Program-made: the position numbers and the translations under genes
Origin: Botryotinia globosa
Taxonomy: Eukaryota > Ascomycota > Leotiomycetes > Helotiales > Sclerotiniaceae
NCBI GenBank assembly: GCA_014898425.1
Contig: RCSZ01000011.1
Span: forward strand, 1,052,501 to 1,116,500
Reading direction: 5' to 3'
Length of the DNA stretch: 64,000 bases
Shown: positions 1 to 10,366 of the stretch, in pieces
Numbering within the stretch: position 1 is the first letter of the stretch
Layout: every line of letters begins with the position of its first letter
Notes under the pieces: generated by a model
Seen by the model: only the letters and a program-made list of their open reading frames with translations
Told to the model about the DNA's origin: nothing
The model's database searches: none

Positions 1-220
1 GATACACTTGCGAGTATAAAGATAGGGATAGTGTATTGATAAGTGGACGAAAACATACATGCGTATTGTTATGGCGCTTAGAAACTCACTCTATTTACCA
101 ATACAAATAGGTGCTCTTGACAAAACCAGCCAAAAGCCTTCGAATATAAACGACCCCGTGAGAAACAACTCCACAACATCAACCCCCGACGCATTATGCC
201 AAAATTTTCAACGTCTCATG

Positions 221-481
221 TTAAAGTTTAATCTGGCGAATTTCCTTCATGGTAGCTTCAGTTATAATTTCCCAACCTCCTTCTGAGGAGAGGTCCGGCT
301 TGTTCATGGTCATCACTTGAACAGCGGAATCTTTTCTGCAATTGGGGCATCTTCCTTTCTTCTCGATTTTGTCGGAGTTCTCACCAGCGCAATCTTTGGA
401 GACATCTTTGCAGAGGATGAGAAATTCGGTTGCGATTGTGTGATCGCAGGCTTCCCAGTACCAGTGAGTTGTTGTGCACAT
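221..481 (-). CDS. small Cys-rich hypothetical protein, 86 aa
   Basis: This is a single-exon ORF from an ATG at 481 to a stop at 221. The protein has about six Cys plus His residues: CTTTHWYWEACDH near the N-terminus, then CKDVSKDC, then CPNC around residue 45. This spacing could bind zinc. The C-terminus is charged. Similar short proteins with a final CPNC/CPKC knuckle are common as unnamed hypotheticals in Leotiomycetes; I do not recognise a named family. There is no signal peptide or membrane segment. It is transcribed away from RPL26, with about 860 bp between the two starts. Function is unknown, and an additional 5' exon cannot be excluded. Confidence 0.5.
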   Translation of the reverse strand: MCTTTHWYWEACDHTIATEFLILCKDVSKDCAGENSDKIEKKGRCPNCRKDSAVQVMTMNKPDLSSEGGWEIITEATMKEIRQIKL

Positions 482-1340
482 TTTGAGATGTGAGGGCTTG
501 GAGGTTTGGAATTTGGATTTGAGGGAGTATATGGGTATGTGTTTGACTGTGGGTTTGGAAGTGATATTGTGGAATTTGAAGACGGAGAGAGCAAGGTTGG
601 AGAAAAGAAGAAGCCATTAAATATGATGGTGGGATAGGAACACAAGGAATCACAGTCACGACCTGCTTGTTTGTGTGAATCCTGCCATGATGGATCAAGA
701 CTAAGTATCTATCGGTATGACTTTTCTGTCAAGGAGATCATTTGATTTTAGATTGTGTGATTAATATCCATAACTTTATGAATATTTGAACAATGAAGGT
801 TCAGAGATGATACGACCGTCGTTGACTTCAAACCTGGAGAGTTAAGTGTCCGCAAGTAATTCAAATGGACAAGTCTGATGGAACGAGAGACTCCCTCCTT
901 GACCTCGCGGTACGCATTGTGTAATTTCTTTTTCTTTGATGAGTGATGCATGATATGTTGGAAGAGTCCGCAATTTGGATGGAGAGGATCTTATTCAAGT
1001 GATCCTCTTCTTCCACATCGTAAGGTCGTATCTACAAATGCAAAAAGAAAGATGTAGTTCAGAACTTGGATTATCAATATCTTTGAGCACATTCATCGAG
1101 TAAAATGCTAGGTAAATAAAACGAACACTGTGAATAATGGTTTCTTTCAACGTTCCTTCGAATGGGAACTATCGATGGTTCCATATTTTGTTCCATATTG
1201 CGCACGTGATATGCAGCTAAAAAAATTCGCTTACACTAGCGTTTTTCGCACACAATTCTCCATTCCAGAAATCTCAGTGCGAAATTTTTGAAAACAACCA
1301 ACGACGACGACAAATCCAGGTTCCTCACCAATCCGACAAG
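482..1340. other. intergenic region between the small Cys protein and RPL26
   Basis: I see no convincing gene here; the open frames are short and have no family resemblance. The right part serves as the RPL26 promoter and 5' leader. A CACGTG hexamer lies at 1203-1208 and is described separately. Confidence 0.5.
1203..1208. promoter_or_regulatory. CACGTG E-box / Cbf1-type site upstream of RPL26
   Basis: A palindromic CACGTG sits about 135 bp before the RPL26 start codon. Cbf1-type bHLH factors bind this hexamer, and in some ascomycete yeasts Cbf1 acts at ribosomal protein genes. The role here is inferred from position only. Confidence 0.3.
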
Positions 1341-1911
1341 ATGACGAAGATCAACACCTGTATGTACCAGCAATCGATTGTTACCACCATTCCGCGCAAT
1401 TTTCAATTCGATTTTGCCTGTAATCCCATGAGATCGCAAAGCTAACAAAGATTTCTTTCAGCCCTCCACTCCTCCAGGAGAAAGTCCCGCAAGGCTCATT
1501 TCGATGCCCCATCCAGCGTCAGACGTACCATCATGAGCGCTCCTTTGAGCAAGGAACTCCGTGAGAAGTACAACGTGCGTATAAATTCTCTGCGGTATTC
1601 TCGATTTTCAACATCTAACAGAATTTTTTCAGGTCCGCTCCATCCCAATCAGAAAGGATGATGAGGTTACCATCGTTCGTGGTTCCAACAAGGGATCTGA
1701 GGGAAAGATCACCTCCGTCTACCGTCTCAAGTACATCGTCCACATCGAGCGTGTCGTCAAGGAGAAGTCCTCTGGACAATCCGTTCCCCTCGGTATCCAC
1801 CCATCCAAGGTCATCATCACCAAGTTGAAGTTGGACAAGGACCGTGAGAACATCCTTGAGCGCATCAAGGCTGGTCGTGAGATCAAGGAGAAGTTGAAGA
1901 GCAAGGCATAA
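1341..1911 (+). CDS. RPL26: 60S ribosomal protein L26 (uL24)
   Basis: Three exons: 1341-1359, 1462-1574 and 1633-1911, with introns GTATGT...CAG and GTGCGT...CAG. They encode 136 aa, the usual length for fungal L26. The start [20 protein letters not shown] and the motif [19 protein letters not shown] are hallmarks of eukaryotic L26. The KOW motif follows ([20 protein letters not shown], about residues 50-70), then VHPSKV-like text and a Lys-rich tail ending in KSKA. L26 is a large-subunit protein near the peptide exit tunnel that binds 25S/5.8S rRNA. The tiny first exon with an intron just after codon 6 is typical of fungal ribosomal protein genes. Codon use is strongly biased to C-ending codons, as expected for high expression. 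Confidence 0.97.
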
Positions 1912-2507
1912 ATTTGGCATATAAAATTGGGTTGGGATTGGTGTGCTTTCGATGAGCGTTACATGCATTAATCCCTGGCGTCTGCCAGCTGGATGTGCTA
2001 GGCATAGTCAAATGAAAAATTATGGCCATTTCACATCCTTCGTGCTTGCACGTCTGGTACCACTGTGAAATGCTCCATGGGAGTCCTCCCGAAGCAACAA
2101 GTGTCTACGATGCTTGTGACAACACGTTGTGTTGTTGATTGCTATACCTGTTTTGGGAGGACTGGCTCTCTACTAACTTGCTCTAGGATTATTGTGACAT
2201 ACATGCTCGTTCTCGTGACCATTTACGCTCATATATCACCTTGTTGACATTTTCTACTATTGTTTTCGAGATAAACGACGAGCGGAGAGGAAATCCAAAG
2301 TTTTCCCTTTGAAGTTAACTTTCTTGCCTGCAGACTTTCCTCTAGATTTCACTAAAATCTCTGAAGAACGAGAGTTTGATGGCAAGGGACATCATTGTTA
2401 TTTCATAATTGTGCTATCTACTCGTTTTATCGACGGCAATCGATAATCTCTACACTAGAATTGTCCGATGCAACTTAACAAACTACCAGAAATATACTTG
2501 ATTCAAA
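1912..2507. other. convergent 3' spacer between RPL26 and the SDR gene
   Basis: This stretch holds the 3' ends of two convergent genes. I see no supported coding sequence; the 60-codon frame at 2065-2247 has no family signal. Confidence 0.4.
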
Positions 2508-3454
2508 TTAAAACTTCTCAACATATGGTCTGACATCCAATTCCTGAGTGAAATGTGATCTGTGTTGTGTGTGCAAATACCAATATGCATCGGCAATCTA
2601 TACATCATGTTAGTCATTGACGGCGAATTCACATAACATGTACTTACAGCATCGGCCTTGATCTTTCCATCCTCAACCCCTCCATTCGCTTGCCATTCCT
2701 TAGTTCTAGGAATACCAATCACACCGTCAATGATCGCATGCGCAACATGTACTCCTTTAGGACCAAACTCTCTAGCTAAACTCTGTGTGGTTGCTCTCAA
2801 AGCAAATTTACCACTCGCGAATGATGACATTAGAGCACCGCCTCTTATGGATGCTGTAGCTCCTGTAACGATCAGGGAGGGTGGATGTGGAGAGTCAGCC
2901 ACGGAATCCAGAAGCAGTGGTAATGCTTTTTGTGCAAATAGGTAGAATCCCTTTCTATGCGTTCTTTAGCTTTTGTTCTGAACTCATTTTCCTACCATCT
3001 GTCTACTCAAATAGTCAGAAGAATCATTACTCACCCATTACTCTCATACCCCGCCTCATAATCCTCCAAACTCAACTCCAAAAATGGCTTCCTCACAAAC
3101 TTGCCCCCTACATTGTAGACCGCAGCTGCCAATTTCTTAGAACCGTATTGCTTCTTGATTTCCTCAAATGCGTTGGTTACGGAAGAGGGATCAGAAACAT
3201 CAGTGCTGATTCCGATTGCTTGTCCACCGGATGAAGTGATAGCTTTGATGGTAGCTTCATAATTGGCGGGATTACGGGCTAGGAGCACGACGGGGTAGGT
3301 GGAAGCAAACTTGAGGGCGACGGAGTGGCCTGAGAGAGGGCGTATATTAGAATCTCTATTCTCCAGGAGTAGTTGTGATATTAGTATTGGATAACATACC
3401 AGTACCTGCACCAACACCGGCGATGATGCTAAAGAAACTGCTGGATGGAGGCAT
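2508..3454 (-). CDS. short-chain dehydrogenase/reductase family protein, 248 aa
   Basis: Four exons on the minus strand: 3454-3400, 3329-3035, 2954-2648 and 2597-2508. Frames join cleanly across all three introns. The N-terminus gives the Rossmann fold with GVGAGTGHSVALKF (residues 13-26), then VVLLARN after strand 2 and a D-V-S cofactor-pocket segment near residue 67. NVGG replaces the classical NNAG. The usual catalytic Y-x-x-x-K is read as F-A-S-G-K, so the Tyr is Phe. The C-terminus (AYWYLHTQHRSHFTQELDVR) matches a recognisable SDR subgroup with conserved TQ and RPY motifs. It is probably a soluble NAD(P)-binding protein; substrate unknown. The Phe for Tyr change appears typical of this subgroup, so altered chemistry or a non-catalytic role is possible. 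Confidence 0.88.
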
Positions 3455-5717
3455 GTTTGTATTATGAGTTGTATGGTAGCTTAGAATGGACAAAACTTGT
3501 AGTAAACAATCAGAAGACGTTGATTGAGAATCCGTGGTGCAGATGAGGGGTACAAAACAAAGGGAACAGAGCACGTTGAGAAGGTTTATATGGAAATTGC
3601 GAGATGGAACAGCGAGATGGGACAGCGAGATGGGACAGCGAGATGGGACAATGTGTTTGATTGATAATACTATATGCATGGCGTTTGTTTGAAGAGAAAT
3701 GACGATGGCAGCTCCATGATGGAAGCTTTGTAAGAAGCTCGGTGGGGTGAACACCGATGAGACCGATGATGAGTAATCTGTGATCGGGTAACGAGCGATG
3801 GATGACTGGATGGAAATAGAGGTGGAATCCATCGTATGAAGAGACAGATGAGAACAACGACGAACGACGAGCGATGGATGAAGATATAAATATACTTCGA
3901 TGTATAGAATCGTCTGAAAAGCAGCACGCTAGCCAATGATGGTCGATTAGACCTTTACCATCATTGCCACCACGATCTAGACCATAGATCTGCTTCCAAC
4001 TGAGCACTGCCTTTCTATCATTCATGCTTCACGACCAAACTCTTTTAACCGTAAGTTTCATCCCTTATCCAGCCAATTCCAAATACTGTCGATAAATATC
4101 ACAATGCGAAGATTTGTTGCACATCTGAAAAGCAGCCGGAGACTCGTCTCCTCGATAGTTTGATATCAAAATGGTTTAAGAGCAAATCAATAAATACCAT
4201 GAACACGCCTACGACCTAATAAGTCTGGATCGTCTTTTTTCTACGTTACACGAGATTTGAATGTGCGCTTCTCGTATGATAAATTCCGGACGTTTCATTC
4301 CTCTTTGGAAAAGTACAATGAAACGGATCTTTTACTCCTACGTTGTAGAAACTGGAGCGTAGACGATCATCCCCCATGTGTATGTAAGATCTTACTATCT
4401 CGTGGACCCCTATTTCTGGGAGGTGATGGATTATCATACATGGCACGTGATAAATGGACTTTTATGGGGACTTTTCGACCAGAGACATGCAACAAAGACT
4501 TGTCTTTTCTTGGAGAAAGATCATGTGCTTGATTGAATTCATGATTGGCTGTATTCATCATCATCATCTGATTCTGTGCAACGTCGCCCGTCCAATAATC
4601 TCCATAACATCAAGACTTATTGTTGTACAGTTGTATAGAAAGGAACCCGTGCCGCAAACCTCAAACACCACCATCAATCATCACCTACACCACCTCGATC
4701 CATTTGTATCCCCAACTACCAGCCACTCATCCAATCCTCTTCCGGCAACCCATCTCCCGTCATACACACATTCCTTCTTCAGGACCAAGTGGATACACCT
4801 ACGATATGCAACAAACGCCGACACCCTTACGTTTTCCATACCATACTCACTAGCTTTTGCATATATCAGTTTCATATTTGTCAGCTCCTATCCCCTTCCC
4901 TGAAGAGTCGTGAAAATCTCCCCCCGAGAGGAATATCTGGGGCTTAAAAATGTAACCCCATGAATGCGCCAATATCTCAATCGGGATAGGTCAGAAGCAC
5001 AATGTGACAAAACCGCAATAAGTTCATCCGATACGATATGCAACAAAACTTTTTCACTCGCAACACCTTGCGTCGTCTAATTGGTGGTGTTTATGCGTGA
5101 GCTGCATTTGAACTCGCCTGTGTCGTGATTGATGTGGGAGAGATGAAGGGTTATATGGATGTCAGAAGCTGGGCTGCGAAAAGTGTTCAGCCTTATACGC
5201 CAATCGTTATCAATTGATGCAATGCTTTTAAATTTGTCGTTGAAGTCATCCCGGAATCATAGTCCAGGAAGTACCATTGCGAGAGAAGACGACAAACTCA
5301 TGCCACTCGGGATTCAAACTCATGGTTGAAACTGGGCGCATGGTTGCGGAATATGCAAAAATCTACATGTGTCGATTGCAGTTCCGTGTACTTTGTCTGG
5401 TTGACAAAGAATTTGAATATGGAATACTGCGTATTGAAATGCGTACATGTAGAAAACCACTGTCTCCATCGAGACTTCGATAGTACATACAGAAAGTTCA
5501 CTGTTATGGAGAAGGCCTGGATTTTAAGTCGTCAAAGTATCTTGTGAGCATTCGAATATCTCTTTGATTATTTCTTAACTACGATATAAACGGTCTAGAA
5601 TGAAGTTCATGTGTATCTTCCCCGCCAAAGGTGACACGACGACACAAGTATCAAACCATCACCACATTCCCTTTCAACTTTCTTCCCATTGCAAACTATT
5701 GTCCATCGATAATCTTC
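3455..5717. other. 2.3-kb intergenic region without a supported gene
   Basis: Frames longer than 100 codons occur at 3356-4025 (minus) and 4454-4903 (plus), but they are low in complexity, overlap one another and show no family features. A 13-bp tandem repeat lies at 3600-3651, and CACGTG occurs at 4444-4449. I see nothing else I can support. Confidence 0.4.
3600..3651. repeat. 13-bp tandem repeat, four copies
   Basis: The unit CGAGATGGGACAG is repeated four times head to tail (3600-3612, 3613-3625, 3626-3638, 3639-3651). The two middle copies are identical and the outer two differ by one base each. It lies in the promoter side of the SDR gene. Confidence 0.9.
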
Positions 5718-6056
5718 TCAAACACCACCGCGTTCTAGCAAGCGAAGTTTCCACGCAATGACATAGGCTTCATTGAGTGACTTACGATTCATCAGATGGG
5801 GGACTTCGCTCAGATGTTCGGGAGAAGCCTTGTCTGAATCGCACTGGCAAAGGCCTGGCAAGTGTGTACGAGGATAATCCAAGTCTGCGCAATCTGGGAA
5901 TGAAGTGCATGCCTTGGTGTGCTTGAACTCACAGTTTGCGTGGTAACATACCGCACCCACGAGGACCGAAGGACATACCTGACTGCAATCATTTTCCAAC
6001 GCCTTGTACTTAACGAGAAGCCTGCCCTTGATTTCAGCAAATTGTTCGCTGGTCAT
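5718..6056 (-). CDS. small Cys/His-rich hypothetical protein, possibly truncated
   Basis: The ORF starts at an ATG at 6056 and encodes 112 aa, including CSQVCPSV, CYHANCEFKH, CTSFPDC and CQCDSD: about nine Cys with His, a probable metal-binding segment (C-x4-C-x3-H occurs in CEFKH context). The frame stays open upstream to an ATG at 6152 except for one TAG at about codon 29, so the true product may have been about 30 residues longer. An intron-like segment with donor GTAAGT lies near 5780 and could shorten the C-terminus. The AT-rich inverted-repeat element begins only about 65 bp upstream of 6152. I do not recognise the family. It may be a decayed gene. Confidence 0.4.
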   Translation of the reverse strand: MTSEQFAEIKGRLLVKYKALENDCSQVCPSVLVGAVCYHANCEFKHTKACTSFPDCADLDYPRTHLPGLCQCDSDKASPEHLSEVPHLMNRKSLNEAYVIAWKLRLLERGGV

Positions 6057-6217
6057 GAGATCGAGCTATTTGATCTCCTTGAAAAAGCTCTTGCTCTTGA
6101 TAAGCTTTGGTGGAGCTGGTGAAAGTTTTTGTGGCTGGGCCGATCGACGCATAACGTGTAGGTGAGAAGAGGGTTACTTCATATCTCTAGAGAATTATCA
6201 GATCTACATTGATCTTA

Positions 6218-6705
6218 TAGTTAATGCCAACTGCTATCAGCCCAGACGCCTTTTCACATCAAAACTCATTATTTATAATTACAGATTTCTTTATAATTTA
6301 TAATATAATATAAATATCTTTTTTATTAATTAAAATATAATAAAAATAAAACAAATTATTTTTAAGTCTTTTATTAATTAGATTATATAAATGGAAAAGT
6401 GTTCAAGTATTTTTTAAAACAATCAAATTTACTAATAAACAAAAATCAAACAACTTTTTTAATATTTTAATTCAATTATATATAATTTTTATGATATGAA
6501 TTTTTAAGAGATTTGAAATTTTAAAAATATTAGTTATTATTATAGAAACTTTTATAATATTCATTATTATTTTAAAAACTTTATAAAAATAAATCTTTAG
6601 ATAATTTGAATTATAGATTGTAAAGATTTTGTATTTAAAAATATAATAAAAACCCGATTTTTAATATGAAAATGGATTTCGGCTGATAGTAGTTGACTAG
6701 TACTG
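6218..6705. mobile_element. AT-rich non-autonomous DNA transposon (TA-flanked, Tc1/mariner-pogo-like MITE)
   Basis: The 488-bp segment has imperfect terminal inverted repeats. The right end read inward begins CAGTACTAGTCAACTACTAT, and the left end begins TAGTTAATGCCAACTGCTAT. The similarity continues through ATCAGCC and TTTTCA for about 45 bp, many of the differences being C/T or G/A. The dinucleotide TA flanks both ends (6216-6217 and 6706-6707). The interior is extremely AT-rich, with no ORF. TA target duplication and a CAGT-type end are known for Tc1/mariner/pogo (Fot1-like) elements. The AT-enriched interior fits RIP decay. Classification is inferred from the ends. Confidence 0.75.
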
Positions 6706-6726
6706 TACTAACAGGCATGAAACTTG

Positions 6727-9318
6727 TCAAATGTTGCTCAACCTGCATAGAAGCGTCTGAACAGTGAGATTGGCCAGTAGACTCTGGAATAACTCATGTG
6801 GATAGATCAACTTCCTCAAGAGCGACTGGTTTATGCGGATCGCTGTCCTCGAATCTAGGCTTTCTCTTGTCTCAGCGTCTTCAGGAGTTGTAGGAACGTA
6901 AGCATTAACGGCTGTACGAAGTAGACCGTTACATGTCGGAACGAGGTGACACATGCGGCAGATAGGATGAGGGTCTTCATGGTTTTCGCCATTCTTCAAG
7001 ACATTATCGAATCAAAACAGAGCTCAGAGATTCGACTGGACTTGAATTTCTTGTTGGTGTCTTTCTTAACCTGTGCCTTGACTGGTAAGATGCGTCTGCA
7101 TTTCTTGCAAATGACAAGACTACCAGTCTTATGCCAACTCGCATCGAGTGTCTCGAATTTTAGGTGTCGGTATAGATTTTCGAACATCTGCTGCCATTGA
7201 CCAGCAAGAGTATCGAGGTCAAATGCATTTAATCTCAGTGCGGCACCTTGGTCTTTGGGCTTGTGATCTTTGATGTCGAAACCTTCAGCCATTCTGAGAA
7301 GATCAAAAGGAAGCTTATAGCGGTTCATGAGATATCCCTGGAGGTCTTGGTACATGCCGTTGAACTGGTCAAACAAGTAAGCCTTATCTTCCATTTTCTT
7401 GAGGATGCTGTTGACAGTGATCATGCCGGCGTTGACCATTTCATACAAGTAGACGTAGAGGATTGTGAAATCTATGCCACGGACGGCATCAACAGTGGAA
7501 GGAGTGATTTCGACGTATTGCAGAAGTCTGATATGGGGCATATGATGAAATTCACGGAAGGCTGGCAAGGCAATCGTAACAATTATACGCCAGCATGCGT
7601 TTCTGCATCCGAATAATTGGATGGTGACAGCGTGTCGGGATCGCTCGAAGTGTTCCATCAACCAGAGGGATTGAAAGCTGACAGACCTATAGATGATGTA
7701 GTGATGGTAGGTGGATCTGTCACTTGGAATGCAAGCCGCCTGTGAGTCCATGTCTGCCTCTACTTCGCTCAAGCTCTCCATCTTCAATGTTTCATCAGTG
7801 GTGAAGAAAACCTTGATGATATTTTTAGGTTCATAGACTGGGTTGCCAAAAGAGACTTGCATAGGTAAAGTTTTATGACAGTATCGCTGGCAGTAATAGA
7901 CTGGGTCTAGGATCAAATTGCCAACCTCATCTTGAAGCTGTTGGGGGATGCGCTCAAGACGAGTTAGAAGCTCTTTAGCTGCTTGATCTTGAGTGCCATT
8001 TGCCAATAAAATAATGAGATGACTGGTGGCTAAAATATGGGAAATGCCGCCACCGGAATTGCGAGATTTGACAATAGTGGCAGGAAAAAGGTCAATTGTT
8101 GGGTAGGTAGACTCCTTACAGTCACCAAAGAGTGCTTGTAAATAGTGACTTGGACTCTTGGCACCAACAATGGAAGAGTCTGCAGGTTGATCAACAGAGT
8201 TCTGACTTGAAGGTGTAGATGTTGTAGTAATATCCAAATCCATGTCAGCAGCAGGTAGATCGGCAGCAGGTAGATCGGCAGCAGGTAGGTCGGTAGCAGC
8301 CATGTCAATAATACCCGCATCGGCAACAAGCAGATCGGCGGCAGGTAGATCGGCACCATTGCCGTTTGAGACATCGACGTCTTGAGCTGGTGAAACTTGA
8401 TTGATCTCAGAGACAGCATTCTAATCACCGTTAATATACAATAATCTCACATGAATTGAAGAGAAGGAGTAATCTCACCTTTCCGACTGCCACGTCTTAA
8501 AGGCTTTTCTGAGCAAGTGCTTTGGGACCTCGAAGGTGGCGATAGCTTCTTGGATATAGTGGTTGCAGTGCGTGACCTTATCACACTCAGATTTCACACT
8601 CTCGTATTCTTCTTCAGCTTTACGAAGAGCAGCATCGAATGCGGCGCGTGAACTTTGATTTTCGGGAGTATCTTCAAAATTCGCGAGTGTCTGGAGTAAT
8701 TCATAATCATTATCCAAATGCGCAGTAGACTGTGCTGTGTGGAGGAGACATAAAACTTACAAAATCGTTTGAAAACTGTGCACAAAAGTCTGACCACTTC
8801 TTCGCATCTTCACAAGTCTCTTCAACGGAACGTGGTGCATCAATTGTTGCATTGAGATCGAAGTACTTTCGATAAGCGCCAGACCTTCCGTCAAAGAAGG
8901 AGACGGCATTTTCCTATAACAAGAAAGCGATGATCAGTATTTGAGCCTGAAAGGTTGGAGCCAGGGTATAGAGAAACGATTCATGTGTAACGAACGTCGT
9001 TCAAGACTTCTATAGATGTCACAGCAATAGCGACGATCTCAGGCTTGCTGTGCCCATAAAATTAAGATCGACTGATGGGAAAAAGGGAATTCTGCGACAA
9101 CGGGTGCGCCTTATAGAAGAGACTTACTTTTTTGTGTTCTGAACGACTTCCACGACCCTCTTTATCCTTTGCGTGTAGATTAAAAGGTGATCAGTTCCTT
9201 TCAAATCTGTTTCTCGCAAGGACTTGAGGTAATTGTCGATTTTTCTTTTGGATTTCGGATACGAAAATTGAATGTGGGGGAGTGTATCATTTTTGGCGAC
9301 GACAACAATGATACTCGC
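6727..9318 (-). CDS. uncharacterised multi-exon protein with AADLP repeats; reading frame broken in this model
   Basis: Coding pieces on the minus strand join by plausible introns: 9318-9128, 9047-8996, 8913-8761 and 8729-8479. Another exon begins near 8420 and runs to 6996. The join into it is out of frame with the obvious splice sites, so a separate gene starting at the ATG at 8303 is possible. The long part has four AADLP-type repeats (about 8240-8360), then about 400 residues with no family I know and a C-K-K-C pair near the end. The frame closes at 6997. A second frame (6999-6727) continues with ICRMCHLVPTC, which would complete a CxxC...CxxC zinc site. Either a small intron or a frameshift separates them. 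There is no clear start codon beyond 9318. Function unknown; a decaying gene is possible. Confidence 0.45.
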
Positions 9319-9490
9319 CTATTTAGACAACTGAATTTTCTTTGACTAATTATGAATTAAAAATCAGTTTTAAAATAATTAGGGCTCATCGGACCGAACA
9401 GAGTGAAATTCTGAATTGATCTCGAATCTTTTCATACAATCTTCCATTCTTTCTTTCACTTTTTAATTTGTTTTCAAGCGATCTCACTTT
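9319..9490. other. short AT-rich spacer between two damaged loci
   Basis: It holds no supported gene. It probably contained the 5' end of the upstream-running unknown locus; the candidate ATG near 9393 gives only about ten codons before a stop. Confidence 0.25.
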
Positions 9491-9955
9491 CTATCTTGAT
9501 TCGTTGCTTAGAAGCTCTTCTGTTGTGGCCTTTTCAGGGAGCAATGACAACCAATACGGCGCACAAGACAATGAGTACTTTAATCGTACATGACACGATT
9601 TTCCTTCGCCATTTGAAGGAGGAAACTTGCGGTTCAGTTGGCAGCTTTCAGCAACCCACTCCCACTCACCTGCAAAGACTTGACAGTTTACAACATGCAG
9701 CACCGGTGTCAATGCATTCAAGTCATCTTCGACAATCGAAGGATACACGTAAAAGTGAACATCGATCCTATATCAACCACCACCAAAAAGTGGTCTAGAA
9801 GCCATCATCATACCACACATCGGATACCCAGTCAGAACCTCTATCCCATGCCTTTCATAAACCACAGTAAATCTGGCCAGCTGCTCTCTACAGCCTAGGC
9901 TGCGCAATGGGCACCCGCGGATCTTATTCTCTTCTAAAAACCAGCCCGAATACAA
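9491..9955 (-). pseudogene. probable pseudogene: one frame interrupted by a single TGA
   Basis: On the minus strand one frame runs from about 9955 to 9491 and is broken only once, by TGA at about 9775, directly after PLFGGG. Downstream of the stop the text (YRIDVHFYVYPSIVEDDLNA) looks like ordinary protein: varied, with hydrophobic strands and a Cys (HVVNCQVF). Upstream there is GIEVLTGYPMCGMMMASRPL. CGA-to-TGA or TGG-to-TGA is a single transition. An intron with donor GTGAGT just after VFAG is also possible, and an intron spanning the TGA cannot be ruled out. I do not recognise the family. Confidence 0.35.
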
Positions 9956-10366
9956 TCTAATAATGAAAGCGTCCCTGGGAGATACACGGGTAGGGCATTA
10001 AACGTTGATGGTTCCATGTCTCCTGAATGACCCGAACGCGCCCGAAGTGGTGTTCACTTGAGTCAGATGAAACATTTTTAAGGGTTGAGACAGTAGTCAT
10101 AGGAGTGTGGAGAGGTAGATCAATGAGAGGATGACTTTCTTGTCCCCATGTATGGGTGATATCCTTTTATGAGAGTTCTCCAAATGGAACCCATATGAGT
10201 GAGAGAAATACAGTATTCGCACAGAAGTAAAGTAAGAAAAGTGATGAAATCCAATATATTACTTAAAGTAATTGGGTTCTTGACTTCTCTACCAAGAATT
10301 ATTATATTCATGACCTTTGTGATTTATATTCAGCATCACTATTGCCTTCTATGATGTAATAGAGTG
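9956..10366. other. intergenic, no feature seen
   Basis: This is the 3' flank of the arylsulfotransferase gene and the possible 5' end of the pseudogene. I see no gene or repeat I can support. Confidence 0.3.

Noticed and set aside
3356..4025. Overlapping minus-strand frames of up to 171 codons upstream of the SDR
   Set aside because: They overlap one another in several frames, cross a tandem repeat and contain exon 1 of the SDR in another frame; no protein family features.
4454..4903. 149-codon plus frame
   Set aside because: Low-complexity His/Pro/Ser text, no domain and no splice logic.
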